A stretch of DNA of 64,000 nt from JBBDRJ01 sp963766295 (GTDB lineage Bacteria; Actinomycetota; JAICYB01), in assembly GCA_963766295.1 (NCBI GenBank), contig CAVXYW010000001.1, forward strand, positions 124,001 to 188,000, written 5' to 3'. A model generated the notes under the pieces. The model saw nothing but the letters and a program-made list of their open reading frames with translations. It was not told the DNA's origin and did not search any database. This document shows positions 52,556-61,451 of the stretch, piece by piece (position 1 is the stretch's first letter; the number at the start of each line of letters is the position of its first letter). Both the position numbers and the translations under genes were made by a program.

Positions 52556-53524
52556 GTGCGTTTCGTGATCTACGGAGCCGGCGGTATCGGGGGCGTCATC
52601 GGTGGACGCCTTCATCAGAGCGGACACGAAGTAGTTCTCATCGCACGGGGCGCTCATTACGAGGCAGTGCGAGACAAGGGTCTGCGGCTTCAATCAGCTG
52701 ACCAGGACGTTCTGCTCGAGATCGAAGCCGTCGACCGTCCAGGAAAGCTTTCGTGGAAGGACGACGACGTCGCGATCCTTGCGATGAAGTCGCAGGACAC
52801 TGCGACAGCAATCGAGGCGTTGGTATCTGCGGCTCCACCCTCGACGGCGGTCGCTTGTGCGCAGAACGGAGTCGCCAACGAAGGCGCGGCGCTCCGGTAC
52901 TTCACTAACGTCTACGGCATCTGCGTGATGTGCCCGACAAATCACCTGGAGCCGGGCATCGTCCAGGCGTACTCGACACCTGTTAGCGGGATCCTGGACA
53001 CCGGCCGCTATCCGGACAGCGTTGACGACGTGTCCGTCGCCATCACCAATGCGCTCTCCAAGTCGACCTTCGTTTCGCTTCCGCGACCGGACATCATGCG
53101 CTGGAAGTACGGGAAGCTCCTGATGAATCTCGGCAACGGCATCGACGCGCTGTGCGGCGGAGGCGCTCGCGGTGGCGACCTCTACCGGATGCTGCGAACT
53201 GAGGCCGTCAACGTGCTGAATGCTGCAGGCATCGACTTCGTCGATCGCGACGAGGACCGTGAGCGCCGCGCGGAGATCATGACTCTCAAGCCCATCGGCG
53301 AAGCGATGCGGGGCGGCGGTTCGACATGGCAGAGCCTCGCGCGAGGTCTAACGAGCGTTGAGACCGACTACCTGAACGGCGAGATCACGAAGCTAGGAAG
53401 ACTCCACGGTGTTTCGACACCGGCCAACGAGCTGATGCAGCAAGTGATGCGTGACGCGGTCCGCGATCGCGTTCAGCCGGGTTCGCTGTCGCCCGACGAG
53501 TTGATGGCGAAGCTAAAGGCCTAG
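52556..53524 (+). CDS. Ketopantoate reductase-family protein (ApbA/PanE)
   Basis: This 322-residue NADP-dependent reductase has the dinucleotide loop GAGGIGG at residues 8-14, AMKSQDTATAIEAL, CAQNGVANE and RWKYGKLLMNLGNGIDAL, where the lysine and asparagine correspond to the catalytic pair of PanE. The C-terminal helical domain is complete. It could make pantoate for CoA synthesis, or reduce another 2-keto acid. The start is GTG, and an AACTAT box close by suggests a leaderless mRNA. Its stop is 2 bases from that of the convergent TetR gene. Confidence 0.82.
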   Translation: MRFVIYGAGGIGGVIGGRLHQSGHEVVLIARGAHYEAVRDKGLRLQSADQDVLLEIEAVDRPGKLSWKDDDVAILAMKSQDTATAIEALVSAAPPSTAVACAQNGVANEGAALRYFTNVYGICVMCPTNHLEPGIVQAYSTPVSGILDTGRYPDSVDDVSVAITNALSKSTFVSLPRPDIMRWKYGKLLMNLGNGIDALCGGGARGGDLYRMLRTEAVNVLNAAGIDFVDRDEDRERRAEIMTLKPIGEAMRGGGSTWQSLARGLTSVETDYLNGEITKLGRLHGVSTPANELMQQVMRDAVRDRVQPGSLSPDELMAKLKA

Positions 53525-53526
53525 CT

Positions 53527-54150
53527 TCAACTCCGCTCCCCTCCGGTTACTCCCCAAGAGACCAGCCGCGCTGTGGATTTGCGAACGTCGTCGAGCTTGA
53601 TCCCCCAGAACTCGTAGCCGTAACGATGCTCCGCTACGTGCGCCAGCAGTGAGACGACCGTCGCAGCTTGGGCCCGGGGTTCAAGATCCGAACCACCGCC
53701 GCGGATGATCGCGTCACGAAGCTCGTCGGTCACTTGACTCAAAAGGTGTGTGCGTATGTTGCGGAATCGGAGATCGCCTTCTGACGTCGCAAGGTCGACA
53801 ACCCGCAGGATCGCGTGATGCCGCTCCCAAAGATCGACGAATGCGTCGACGAGCTTCAGCGCCGAATCGTGACCGTCTTTCTGCCAGTCGCCCGTCCGGA
53901 TCAGTCCGACGATGCGCGGGCCTTCGTCCGTCAGCTCACGCGCGAGCTCGACCAAAGCCGCTTCGACATCCGTGAAGTACTGATAGAAGGTTCCCGTCGA
54001 CGTCCGCGCGCGCCGAGCTATCTCGACCACAGTGATGTCCCGGTACGAGGACTTGTCGAGCAGCTCCGCCGTAGCTTTCAGAAGCCTGTCCCGGGTCGCG
54101 CGCCCACGCCTACCCGGCACCCTTCCGTCAACGGCCCTAAGCTCCGCCAC
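53527..54150 (-). CDS. TetR-family regulator at the end of the CoA-ester operon
   Basis: This 207-residue protein has an N-terminal TetR helix-turn-helix: RATRDRLLKATAELLDKSSYRDITVVEIARRARTSTGTFYQYF, about residues 17-59. The C-terminal ligand domain is all-helical and includes DAFVDLWERHHAILRVVD. The GTG at 54150 shares its G with the stop of the hydrolase gene, giving tight coupling as last gene of an 11-gene operon. TetR dimers commonly bind 15-20 bp palindromes, so it is my candidate for binding TCTGAC-N5-GTCAGA, which stands before the first gene of the same operon. The effector would be an acyl-CoA. Binding is inference. Confidence 0.88.
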   Translation of the reverse strand: MAELRAVDGRVPGRRGRATRDRLLKATAELLDKSSYRDITVVEIARRARTSTGTFYQYFTDVEAALVELARELTDEGPRIVGLIRTGDWQKDGHDSALKLVDAFVDLWERHHAILRVVDLATSEGDLRFRNIRTHLLSQVTDELRDAIIRGGGSDLEPRAQAATVVSLLAHVAEHRYGYEFWGIKLDDVRKSTARLVSWGVTGGERS

Positions 54151-54767
54151 TAGGACCAAGCCTCGATGACTTCGTCCGTAGTGATGAGTGTTGTGAGAAG
54201 CGACAGGGTGTTGTCGATGATCGAGTTCGCGTACTCGACCGGGATCCCCGCAACCGAATCCCGCGGAAGCACCACCTGGTAGCCCGCGTTAACCGCATCC
54301 ATCACCAGGTTGGTCAGTCCGATGTTCACCGACACGCCGATCGCGATGATCGTCTTGACTTCAAGGTTGCGCAGGATCGGATCCAGATCGGTGTCCCACA
54401 TGGGACCGATGCCATGCATCCGCATGCTGATGATGTCGGTGTCTTCCAACGCGAACTCGTCGATCACGGCCGTGGCTTCGGTTCCCGGCTGGAGGACGAT
54501 GCCGGACTTGCGCGCCGCCCCGAAGAGCCGAGCGTTCGTGTTGTAACCGCGGCCGTCGACCCTGCGCGCTGCGATGCAGTGCACGACGTTTACTCCAGCA
54601 GCACGCGCTGCCTTCAGCAGCCGAGCGCCGTTAGGGATCATTTCGGCCTGCGCGATCTCGGCGAGTTGCGGAAAGACCACGTCGGCACCGAGGACGCCCT
54701 TCTGACACTCCTGCGTGACCACCGCCGTGTGGGCGGGATCGATCAGATCACGCAGTTCTGGCGGCAC
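54150..54767 (-). CDS. Isochorismatase-fold protein lacking the catalytic cysteine
   Basis: This 205-residue protein of the cysteine hydrolase/isochorismatase superfamily has AHTAVVTQECQKGVLG at strand 1 and a late TIIAIGVSVNIGLTN. The family normally has an Asp in strand 1 (VIDMQ) and a nucleophilic Cys in the late motif (TNxC). Here Gln/Glu and Gly stand there, so classical cysteine hydrolysis is not expected. It may have another catalytic mechanism or bind a ligand. It is coupled to the TetR gene (TAGTG) and 3 bases after the SDR. Confidence 0.78.
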   Translation of the reverse strand: MPPELRDLIDPAHTAVVTQECQKGVLGADVVFPQLAEIAQAEMIPNGARLLKAARAAGVNVVHCIAARRVDGRGYNTNARLFGAARKSGIVLQPGTEATAVIDEFALEDTDIISMRMHGIGPMWDTDLDPILRNLEVKTIIAIGVSVNIGLTNLVMDAVNAGYQVVLPRDSVAGIPVEYANSIIDNTLSLLTTLITTDEVIEAWS

Positions 54768-54770
54768 GCC

Positions 54771-55685
54771 TCAGCCCATCGGCAGGACGAATCCGGCGAG
54801 TGGTTCGCGTCCTTCGAAGGCGGGTCCCATCTCTTTGGCAAGACCCTCGGCACTCCAGCGTCCTTCCGTTTCGAATCGCTGCTCGACGCGAGGACCCTGC
54901 AAGAGCGAAACCTGGTTGCCCCAAACGATGAATACCTGTCCAGAAACACGAGACGCCTCGGGCGATGCGAGGAACGAAACGAGCGGCGCCACGTTTTCGG
55001 GCGCCCAGACATCGAAGGAGCCTTCCTTCACTTCCTGTCCGAACATTTGCGGCATGCTCGTCGTCGTCATGACGGTTCTCGCGCGCGGCGCGATCGCGTT
55101 GGCCGTCACTCCGTACTTGACCATCCCGTTGGCCATCGACGTCGTGAGCGAGATGATGCCGGCCTTCGCCGCAGCGTAGTTCGGCTGACCGGGCGATCCG
55201 CCGAGCGCGGCCTCGGACGTCGTGTTGATAACTCGGCCGAAGACCTCTTGCCCTTCCTTAGAGCGGTTGCGCCAGTACGCGGCGGCGTGACGCATGGTGC
55301 CGAAGTGGCCCTTGAGGTGGACGCGGATGACGGCGTCCCACTCGGCCTCCTCCATGTTGAAGATCATCCGGTCGCGGAGGATCCCCGCGTTGTTGACGAC
55401 GATGTTGAGATCGCCGTGCTTGTCGACGGCGTGGTCGATCAGCGATTTGGCGTAGTCGTAGTCGGCGATGTCGCCGAAGTGAGCTTCGGCTTTCCCGCCG
55501 GCTTTTTCGATCTCCGCGACCACGTCATGGGACGGGTGCTCGTCTTGTCCCGTGCCGTCCATCGCTGCGCCGAGGTCCTGGACGATCACCGTCGCGCCTT
55601 GTGCAGCCAGATCGATGGCCTCGGCTCGGCCGAGGCCGCGTCCCGCTCCTGTAACGATCGCTACTTTTCCGTCGAGCAGTCCCAT
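54771..55685 (-). CDS. SDR, 17beta-HSD type 4-like 3-hydroxyacyl-CoA dehydrogenase
   Basis: This 304-residue SDR has TGAGRGLGRAEAIDLAAQG, VIVQDLGAAMDG, NNAGILRDRMIFNMEE and NYAAAKAGI with Tyr-Lys. The insert after strand 2 and the C-terminal extension of about 50 residues mark the group related to the dehydrogenase part of peroxisomal multifunctional enzyme 2. It should oxidise (3R)-hydroxyacyl-CoA to 3-ketoacyl-CoA, feeding the thiolase encoded 2 bases upstream. Confidence 0.88.
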   Translation of the reverse strand: MGLLDGKVAIVTGAGRGLGRAEAIDLAAQGATVIVQDLGAAMDGTGQDEHPSHDVVAEIEKAGGKAEAHFGDIADYDYAKSLIDHAVDKHGDLNIVVNNAGILRDRMIFNMEEAEWDAVIRVHLKGHFGTMRHAAAYWRNRSKEGQEVFGRVINTTSEAALGGSPGQPNYAAAKAGIISLTTSMANGMVKYGVTANAIAPRARTVMTTTSMPQMFGQEVKEGSFDVWAPENVAPLVSFLASPEASRVSGQVFIVWGNQVSLLQGPRVEQRFETEGRWSAEGLAKEMGPAFEGREPLAGFVLPMG

Positions 55686-55687
55686 TC

Positions 55688-56851
55688 CTAGATCCTTTCG
55701 ATGATGGTTCCGGTTCCGATAGCGCCGCCGCAGCACATCGCCACAAGCGCGAGATTTGCATCGCGGCGCTCGAGCTCGTGCAGCGCCGTTGTGATCAAGC
55801 GGCTCCCCGTTGCTCCCACTGGGTGACCGATCGCGATGGCGCCGCCGTTGACGTTCACCTTCTCGATGTCGACGTTGTGCACGCCGGCCCAAGAGAGCAC
55901 CACCGACGCGAAGGCCTCGTTCACTTCGAAGATGTCGAAGTCACTGATGGACATCCCAGTCTTCTCAAGCAGCTTCCGTGTCACGTCGACAGGACCGTCG
56001 AGCAGGTAATAAGGGTCGGAGCCGACGACGGACTGGGCAACGATACGCGCGCGAGGCTTAAGCCCTTCGGCCTTAGCTTTGTCATCCGACATCCAGAGAA
56101 CCGCTGCCGCACCGTCGGAGATCTGCGAAGAGTTGCCGGCCGTGTGAATGCCATCTTCGAGAACGGGCTTCAGCTGCGAGAGCGCTTCCATCGATGTTTC
56201 GCGAAGGCCCTGATCGCGATCGACGATCGTCTTTTCGTTGGTCGGTTGCTTGTCCGGACCGATGACCGGCGCTTCGAGCTTCATCACTTCTCGGTCGAAA
56301 TGGCCTTCCTGCCACGCGAGACCGGCTTTCTGCTGTGAAGAAAGGCCGAACCCGTCGACGTCGGATCGAGTGATTCCTCGGTTCTTCGCGATGCGCTCGG
56401 CGCCCTGGAACTGGTCGGGTGAGTCCCACGGCCACTCCGGAGGGATCCACGCGCCGGGGCCGTGCATGATGTTCGAACCCAACGGGATGCGGCTCATGGC
56501 TTCGACACCGCACGCGATTCCTACATCAATCCCGTCCGCGGCGATGATGCCTGCGATCATGTGGTTGGCCTGCTGCGACGAACCGCATTGCGTGTCGACG
56601 GTCGTCGCGGCGGCTTCGTAGGGCATCCCGGCCGAAAGCCATGCTTGGCGGGCGACGTTGCCCGCTTGCTCCCCGGCCTGAGTTACGCATCCGCCGACGA
56701 TCTGCTCGACGAGGGACGCGTCGATTCCAGAACGCTTCACAACCTCGACCTGAGCGGCAGCAAGAAGTTCGGCTGCGTGCAGGCCGGACAACCAACCACC
56801 GCGCCTTCCGATCGGCGTTCGGACCGCTTCGATGATCACTGGATTGCCCAT
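55688..56851 (-). CDS. Acetyl-CoA acyltransferase (thiolase)
   Basis: This 387-residue FadA-type thiolase has the nucleophile Cys89 in DTQCGSSQQANHM, FEVNEAFASVVLSW, NGGAIAIGHPVGATGSRL with the catalytic His, and ALVAMCCGGAIGTG with the second active-site Cys. It should cleave 3-ketoacyl-CoA. The start at 56851 lies one base past the dehydrogenase stop, with GAGGAGGTCCTGAC before it. Together with the SDR it completes a beta-oxidation set. It resembles steroid-type thiolases, but the substrate is not proven. Confidence 0.92.
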   Translation of the reverse strand: MGNPVIIEAVRTPIGRRGGWLSGLHAAELLAAAQVEVVKRSGIDASLVEQIVGGCVTQAGEQAGNVARQAWLSAGMPYEAAATTVDTQCGSSQQANHMIAGIIAADGIDVGIACGVEAMSRIPLGSNIMHGPGAWIPPEWPWDSPDQFQGAERIAKNRGITRSDVDGFGLSSQQKAGLAWQEGHFDREVMKLEAPVIGPDKQPTNEKTIVDRDQGLRETSMEALSQLKPVLEDGIHTAGNSSQISDGAAAVLWMSDDKAKAEGLKPRARIVAQSVVGSDPYYLLDGPVDVTRKLLEKTGMSISDFDIFEVNEAFASVVLSWAGVHNVDIEKVNVNGGAIAIGHPVGATGSRLITTALHELERRDANLALVAMCCGGAIGTGTIIERI

Positions 56852-56852
56852 G

Positions 56853-58043
56853 TCAGGACCTCCTCGTTTCTTTGAAAGGTACTTCCTTGTCCGGGCGCGG
56901 CTCTCTGGGCAGACCGAGCACGCGCTCCGCGATCGCGTTGCGCTGCACCTCGTCGGTGCCGCCGCCTATGTGCAGCGACGCCATACCGAGGAATCTTTGC
57001 TGGGGACTACCGGGGCCGTCCGCCAACGTGCCGGCCGGACCGAGCAGCTCTATCGCGCTCGTTGCCGTAGCCGTTCCCAACTGCGCCATGAGGATCTTGA
57101 TCACAGACCCTTCCGCTTCGGGGATCTGGCCGGACAAGAGCTTCGTCTGCACGCGCGTGTTGAGAACGTCCAGGATCTTCTTACGTGTGAAGACGTCGAC
57201 GAGTCGTTGGCGCACCAAAGGATCGCTACTCTTGCCGCTCCGCCGCGCTAGTTCGACGACTTGTTCGAACGGCATTGCAAAGCTTCCGATCCCGCCGCCG
57301 ATCGAAGAACGCTCGTGCAGCAGAGTGGTCATCGCGACCGACCAGCCTTCGCCCGGTTCCCCAACACGATCTGCATCGGAGATCTCGACATCGTTGAGAA
57401 ACACTTCGGCGAAGTGCGCGCCGCCGTCGATCTGACGCAGCGGACGAATCTCTACACCGGGTGCGTGCATGTCCAGCAATAGGAAGACCAGCCCTTGCTG
57501 CTTGGGGAGTTCGGGATCGTGACGCGCGATCAGCAAGCCACGATCGGATTCCAACGCGCCCGAGCTCCAGACCTTTTGTCCGTTGACGATCCATGCGTCG
57601 CCGTGACGTTCGGCACGCGTGGAGAGCGCACTAAGGTCCGAACCCGCACCGGGCTCGCTGAAGAGCTGGCACCACGCCTCGTCACCGCGCGCGATCTTGT
57701 CGAGGTACTTCGACTTCTGCTCCGGCGTACCGCGAGCGATGATCGTCGGTCCGGCCAATCCCATCCCGACGAAGTCGAAGGTGAACTGAAGACCGGCCGT
57801 CGCTTTGCATTGGTTCCAGATGAGCGACTCGACCATGCCGAGCCCTCGGCCGCCGAACTCCTCAGGCCACGTTGGAACACCCCAACCGTGGTCGAAGAGA
57901 TAACGCTGCAATGACCGGCGCTGCTCGCGATCCAAGTCGGCAAGTTCGGTGATGCCTTCCTGCGCTTTCCATTTCGGGAGGTGCTCATCGAGGAAGGACG
58001 TTGCCTCTTCGCGCAGCGCTTCTTGCGCGGCGTTTTCCACCAT
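56853..58043 (-). CDS. Acyl-CoA dehydrogenase, long type
   Basis: This 396-residue acyl-CoA dehydrogenase has QLFSEPGAGSDLSALST, NGQKVWSSGALESD and a C-terminal GGGTDEVQRNAIAERVLGLP. A glycine stands where MCAD has its catalytic Glu. The ATG at 58043 shares its A with the stop of the lipid-transfer gene. A 14-bp palindrome, TAGAACGTGTTCTA, lies 54 bases upstream inside that gene. No short partner is adjacent, so it is either homomeric or shares the subunit encoded at 60441. Confidence 0.9.
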   Translation of the reverse strand: MVENAAQEALREEATSFLDEHLPKWKAQEGITELADLDREQRRSLQRYLFDHGWGVPTWPEEFGGRGLGMVESLIWNQCKATAGLQFTFDFVGMGLAGPTIIARGTPEQKSKYLDKIARGDEAWCQLFSEPGAGSDLSALSTRAERHGDAWIVNGQKVWSSGALESDRGLLIARHDPELPKQQGLVFLLLDMHAPGVEIRPLRQIDGGAHFAEVFLNDVEISDADRVGEPGEGWSVAMTTLLHERSSIGGGIGSFAMPFEQVVELARRSGKSSDPLVRQRLVDVFTRKKILDVLNTRVQTKLLSGQIPEAEGSVIKILMAQLGTATATSAIELLGPAGTLADGPGSPQQRFLGMASLHIGGGTDEVQRNAIAERVLGLPREPRPDKEVPFKETRRS

Positions 58044-59213
58044 CAGTTCTTCTCCAAGATCAATCCGCTGGACGGGACACCCGTCCCGGCCGTGACTAGA
58101 ACGTGTTCTACCGCGTCCACCTGGTTGGAGGATGTGCCGCGGATCTGCCTTACGCCTTCGGCGATGCCGTTCATCCCGTGGATGTACGCCTCGCCGAGCT
58201 GGCCACCGTTGGTGTTGGTCGGCAGTCTTCCGCCGATCTCGAGGTGACCGTCGCGAACGAATTCCTTTCCTTCGCCCCGATCGCAGAAGCCAAGATCCTC
58301 GAGCTGGCTCAATACAAAAGGAGTGAAGTGGTCGTAGAGGTTGGCGACCTGCATGTCCTCCGGACTGAGGCCCGACTGCTCCCACAGCTGGTCGGCGACG
58401 ATCTTTACCTCGGGCATGTCGGTGATCTCGTCGCCGTAATAGGACATGACCGTTTCCTGTCCGGCGGGAGCCCCTTGCGCGGCAGCGGCGATGACGGCGG
58501 GTTCCTGCACAAGGTCGCGCGCCTTCTCGACGGAAGTCACGACCACGGCGACGGCACCGTCCGACTCCTGGCAGCAATCGAGCAGTCGCAAGGGCTCGAC
58601 GATCCACCGCGATTCCTGGTGCTCCTCGAGAGTGATGGCTTTGCCGTAGAAGAAGGCGTGCTCGTTATTGGCCGCGTGCTTGCGGTCGACAACTGCTACG
58701 CGTCCGAAGTCCTCAGTCGTCGCGCCGCTTTCGTGCATGTAACGCCGGGCGCGAACCGCGACCCAGCCGGCTGGAGTGACCAGCCCATAACGGGACGACC
58801 CACGAGTACCGGACGATCGACGCCTTGGGGGACGTTCCCCAGCCGGACACACCGCCGCCGCCGAGGCGACGCCACGACCGTCCGTTCAAAGAGCGGTAGC
58901 ACACAACAACATCGGCGATACCGGTAGCGATGGCCATCGCAGCCTGCTGGACTGTCGCGCACGAAGCGCCGCCGCCGTACTCGACACGACTGAAGAACTT
59001 GAGATCGCAGCCGATGTTTCGCGAGATATCGGTTTCTTCGTTGCCGTCCATGGAGAAGGACGACATCCCGTCGACGTCGCTCGGTTTCAGACCGGCGTCC
59101 GCGAGTGCGGTCAGGGTTGCCTCCACGGCCATCCGCAATTCGGTGCGCTCGGAGTCCTTGGAGAACTCGGTGTGACCGATGCCGACGACGGCGGCCTTCC
59201 GTGAAAGTGTCAC
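58043..59213 (-). CDS. Thiolase-fold lipid-transfer protein (Ltp type), one frame break
   Basis: About 389 residues if one extra base near 58798-58831 is removed. The N-terminal part (AAVVGIGHTEFSKDSERTEL, GGASCATVQQAAMAIATG with the conserved Cys) is in one frame. The rest (RYGLVTPAGWVAVRARRYMHE, FGRVAVVDRKHAANN, LLDCCQESDGAVA) is one base out. Deleting one C from CCC at 58799-58801 gives YSWSSRYGLVTPAGW, as in relatives; runs of four and five equal bases lie close by. The family resembles mycobacterial Ltp2, a retro-aldolase of sterol side-chain cleavage that needs a DUF35 partner, which is encoded at 61451 in this operon. GTG start overlaps the previous stop (GTGA). Confidence 0.83.
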
Positions 59214-59734
59214 GATCGCGCCTGCTCGATCTTTGTGAGATCCCGATTGATGAATCCGTCGTGGTACGTGAGCTCGTCGAAGATCACGCCGAGCCCGCCT
59301 GCCACATTCTTGGCGTGTGTTCCGATCTCGCGCTCGAGATCGTCGGCCTTGAGCCTCTCCACCAAATTCGCCAGCGTCGCGAGGCGGCCGCGCATTACGT
59401 CACAGGCTTCATCGAAGGTTGGCTGCGCATCTGCATCAATCGAGGATCCCGGCAACACCCGTGGCACGAAATGTGGAGGGATCCCGATCGGATGGAACGG
59501 ATCGTCCTCGCCTTTGATGGTTTTCCCCAGCCAGACGTCGACTACGAACACGATGTGGCGGAACGACTCGACGGTCGACCACTCGTCTTCGACCCGCCGG
59601 TTCTGTTCCTCGTCATTGAAAGACGCCGCGCGAGCGACCGTCGCCTCTAACGCCGTAGTTATCGAGTCGACCGAGAAGTGAGCCGCATCGACGTCGGCGG
59701 GGACGCGCTGTATCGGAGGCGGACCCGCGCTCAT
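59210..59734 (-). CDS. DinB-like / mycothiol transferase-type protein
   Basis: This 174-residue four-helix DinB-fold protein has VEDEWSTVESFRHIVFVVDVWL and DELTYHDGFINRDL, containing His residues spaced as in metal-binding mycothiol-dependent transferases and isomerases. The start at 59734 overlaps the previous gene's stop (ATGA). It is paralogous to the C-terminal domain of the next gene upstream: both share EWS-x-ES/IxRHxVF-x-VD-x-W and a final MNRD/INRD motif. A thiol-dependent isomerisation or detoxification step within the pathway is inferred. Confidence 0.8.
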   Translation of the reverse strand: MSAGPPPIQRVPADVDAAHFSVDSITTALEATVARAASFNDEEQNRRVEDEWSTVESFRHIVFVVDVWLGKTIKGEDDPFHPIGIPPHFVPRVLPGSSIDADAQPTFDEACDVMRGRLATLANLVERLKADDLEREIGTHAKNVAGGLGVIFDELTYHDGFINRDLTKIEQARS

Positions 59735-60444
59735 GACTCTCCTTCGATGACGTCCATGTCGCGATTCATGAACCGGTTGTGCCACCAGCTCTCTTCGATG
59801 ATGGTCCACAGAGGTCCGATCACCTGAGTCTCGTGACCCGGCGGCGGATATCCCTCGCCCTTGGTGACGATCGGTCGCTCGAGCTCCTCGGGCGTGAGAT
59901 CGGCGACGACGTCCCGGACGATTTCCTCGCGGCCTTTCCAGACAGCCACCGCCTCATCGAAGGTCGGCCGCGCGTCGGGATCGCAGGTCACAGCCGGCGT
60001 CGGACTCATCTCTGTGAAAGGGAGACCGATCGGGTCATACGGGGCGGCGCGGCCGAGCACGGCCCGCAGGATCCATGCGTCTACGGCGAAGACGAGGTGT
60101 CTGATCGTCTCGATTACGGACCACTCGTCGTCGACTCGCTCGTTGCGCTGAGCTTCCGTGAGCCCGCGCGCTCTCTCGAAAGAAGCATCGAGCTGCCCGA
60201 ACACGATGTCGTAAGCCGCGCGCATGCCTTCGGGCGAAGTGGTGAACAATTGTTTGCGTTCGGGGTAGCGACGCTCCAGCTCCTGGGAGATGAGCGGCTG
60301 GACCTCGATGCCGTTGATCTTGAGTCCGAAGATCTCGCCCTCGAAGCTGGCATTGACCATGTTCGCACCGACGATCCTGGCGTTGGAGAAGTCAACGCTG
60401 CGCAGCTTCTTGTTCGAGAAGTCGCCACCCGTCGCCCAAGTCAT
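59731..60444 (-). CDS. Pentapeptide-repeat and DinB-domain fusion protein
   Basis: This 237-residue protein starts with about six pentapeptide-like repeats (GDFSNKKLRSVDFSNARIVGANMVNASF, residues 7-34), a short right-handed beta-helix. It continues with a DinB/mycothiol-transferase-type domain (about 75-237): VDDEWSVIETIRHLVFAVDAWIL and EESWWHNRFMNRDMDVIE. ATGA overlaps on both sides place it centrally in the operon. The pentapeptide head may mediate protein contact. This combination next to a DinB paralogue in a CoA-ester operon is unusual. Confidence 0.8.
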   Translation of the reverse strand: MTWATGGDFSNKKLRSVDFSNARIVGANMVNASFEGEIFGLKINGIEVQPLISQELERRYPERKQLFTTSPEGMRAAYDIVFGQLDASFERARGLTEAQRNERVDDEWSVIETIRHLVFAVDAWILRAVLGRAAPYDPIGLPFTEMSPTPAVTCDPDARPTFDEAVAVWKGREEIVRDVVADLTPEELERPIVTKGEGYPPPGHETQVIGPLWTIIEESWWHNRFMNRDMDVIEGES

Positions 60445-61451
60445 GACCTAGTCAGCTCCTCTCCCATCCGAGCGAGCGTCGGAGTTGCCGCTCCGAAGGA
60501 CAGCTCGATGTCCTTGGCCCAAAGCGTGTAGCGGAAGAGTGGGTAGTCGATGTCCGAGCCCATACCGCCATGCAGGTGCTGCGCCGCCGAGACCACGCGT
60601 TGTCCACCTTCGGCAGCCCAGAACTTGGCGATTGAGACTTCGCGTTCGGCGTCGAGACCTTCGTCGAGGCGCCAGGCCGCTTGCCACATCGTCCAGCGCA
60701 TGGCCTGGACGTCGATGTAGGCATCGGCCGCACGCTGCTGCACGGCTTGGAAGGTTCCAAGCGGACGATCGAACTGCTTTCGTTCCGATGTGTAGGCCGC
60801 CGTCAGCTCCAACGCTCGTTCGGCTATCCCAACGCCGAGAGCACACAAGGCAACGACAGCTCGTTGCGCAACTGCCCAGGATTCGGTTTTGACCTTCTCG
60901 GCACCGGTCTCGGCTAGCCGAACATCGAACACCGGGATCTGTGTGGTCGCGATCCGCGCTTCACTAGCGAGATCAGAAGCTTGCGTGAGGAACAAGGCGG
61001 GGCCGTCGTCCGTCGCCGCCGACACAACGACCTTGTTCGCTTGATCGACGGCCGGAACTCCGACCTTCTCGCCGCTGAGCAACCACGTTCCGTCCCGCTC
61101 TTCTGCTCGCGTGGCCACCGCGAACGCGTCGTCCGCTCCGGGTTCGTCCAAAGCGAGAGTGACGATCCCTTCGATGGATCCCGCTGCGCCGCTACCGATC
61201 AGATGTGACCAAAGCGGCACCGGCGCGACTGTGCGACCCTGCTCGATGAGCACGACGCATTGCTCGATGAAGCCTGCATCGGTGCCGAGTGACGTGATCC
61301 CCGCGCCTTCGAGTGCACCCCATAGGTCGGAGTCGAAGGTCTGGCCTCCGGCTTCTAGCTCCTTCAGACGATCGTGTGTCGCATGCTCCGTGAAGACCCG
61401 ACGCGCCAGTTCGGCGAGCGAGGACTGCGTGTCGTCCAGGTTGAAGTCCAT
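60441..61451 (-). CDS. Acyl-CoA dehydrogenase, short partner subunit
   Basis: This 336-residue protein starts MDFNLDDTQSSLAELARRVF. The middle is divergent and the end keeps SERKQFDRPLGTFQAVQQRAADAYID and LHGGMGSDIDYPLFRY. It is the short partner type of heteromeric FadE enzymes. The long partner is probably encoded at 61858 in the same operon. The ATG at 61451 shares its A with the stop of the DUF35 gene. Confidence 0.85.
   Translation of the reverse strand: MDFNLDDTQSSLAELARRVFTEHATHDRLKELEAGGQTFDSDLWGALEGAGITSLGTDAGFIEQCVVLIEQGRTVAPVPLWSHLIGSGAAGSIEGIVTLALDEPGADDAFAVATRAEERDGTWLLSGEKVGVPAVDQANKVVVSAATDDGPALFLTQASDLASEARIATTQIPVFDVRLAETGAEKVKTESWAVAQRAVVALCALGVGIAERALELTAAYTSERKQFDRPLGTFQAVQQRAADAYIDVQAMRWTMWQAAWRLDEGLDAEREVSIAKFWAAEGGQRVVSAAQHLHGGMGSDIDYPLFRYTLWAKDIELSFGAATPTLARMGEELTRS

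Noticed and set aside
58713..59213. The N-terminal part of the Ltp protein as an independent short gene
   Set aside because: Its sequence continues directly in the next frame with strong family matches, so it is one gene with a frame break.
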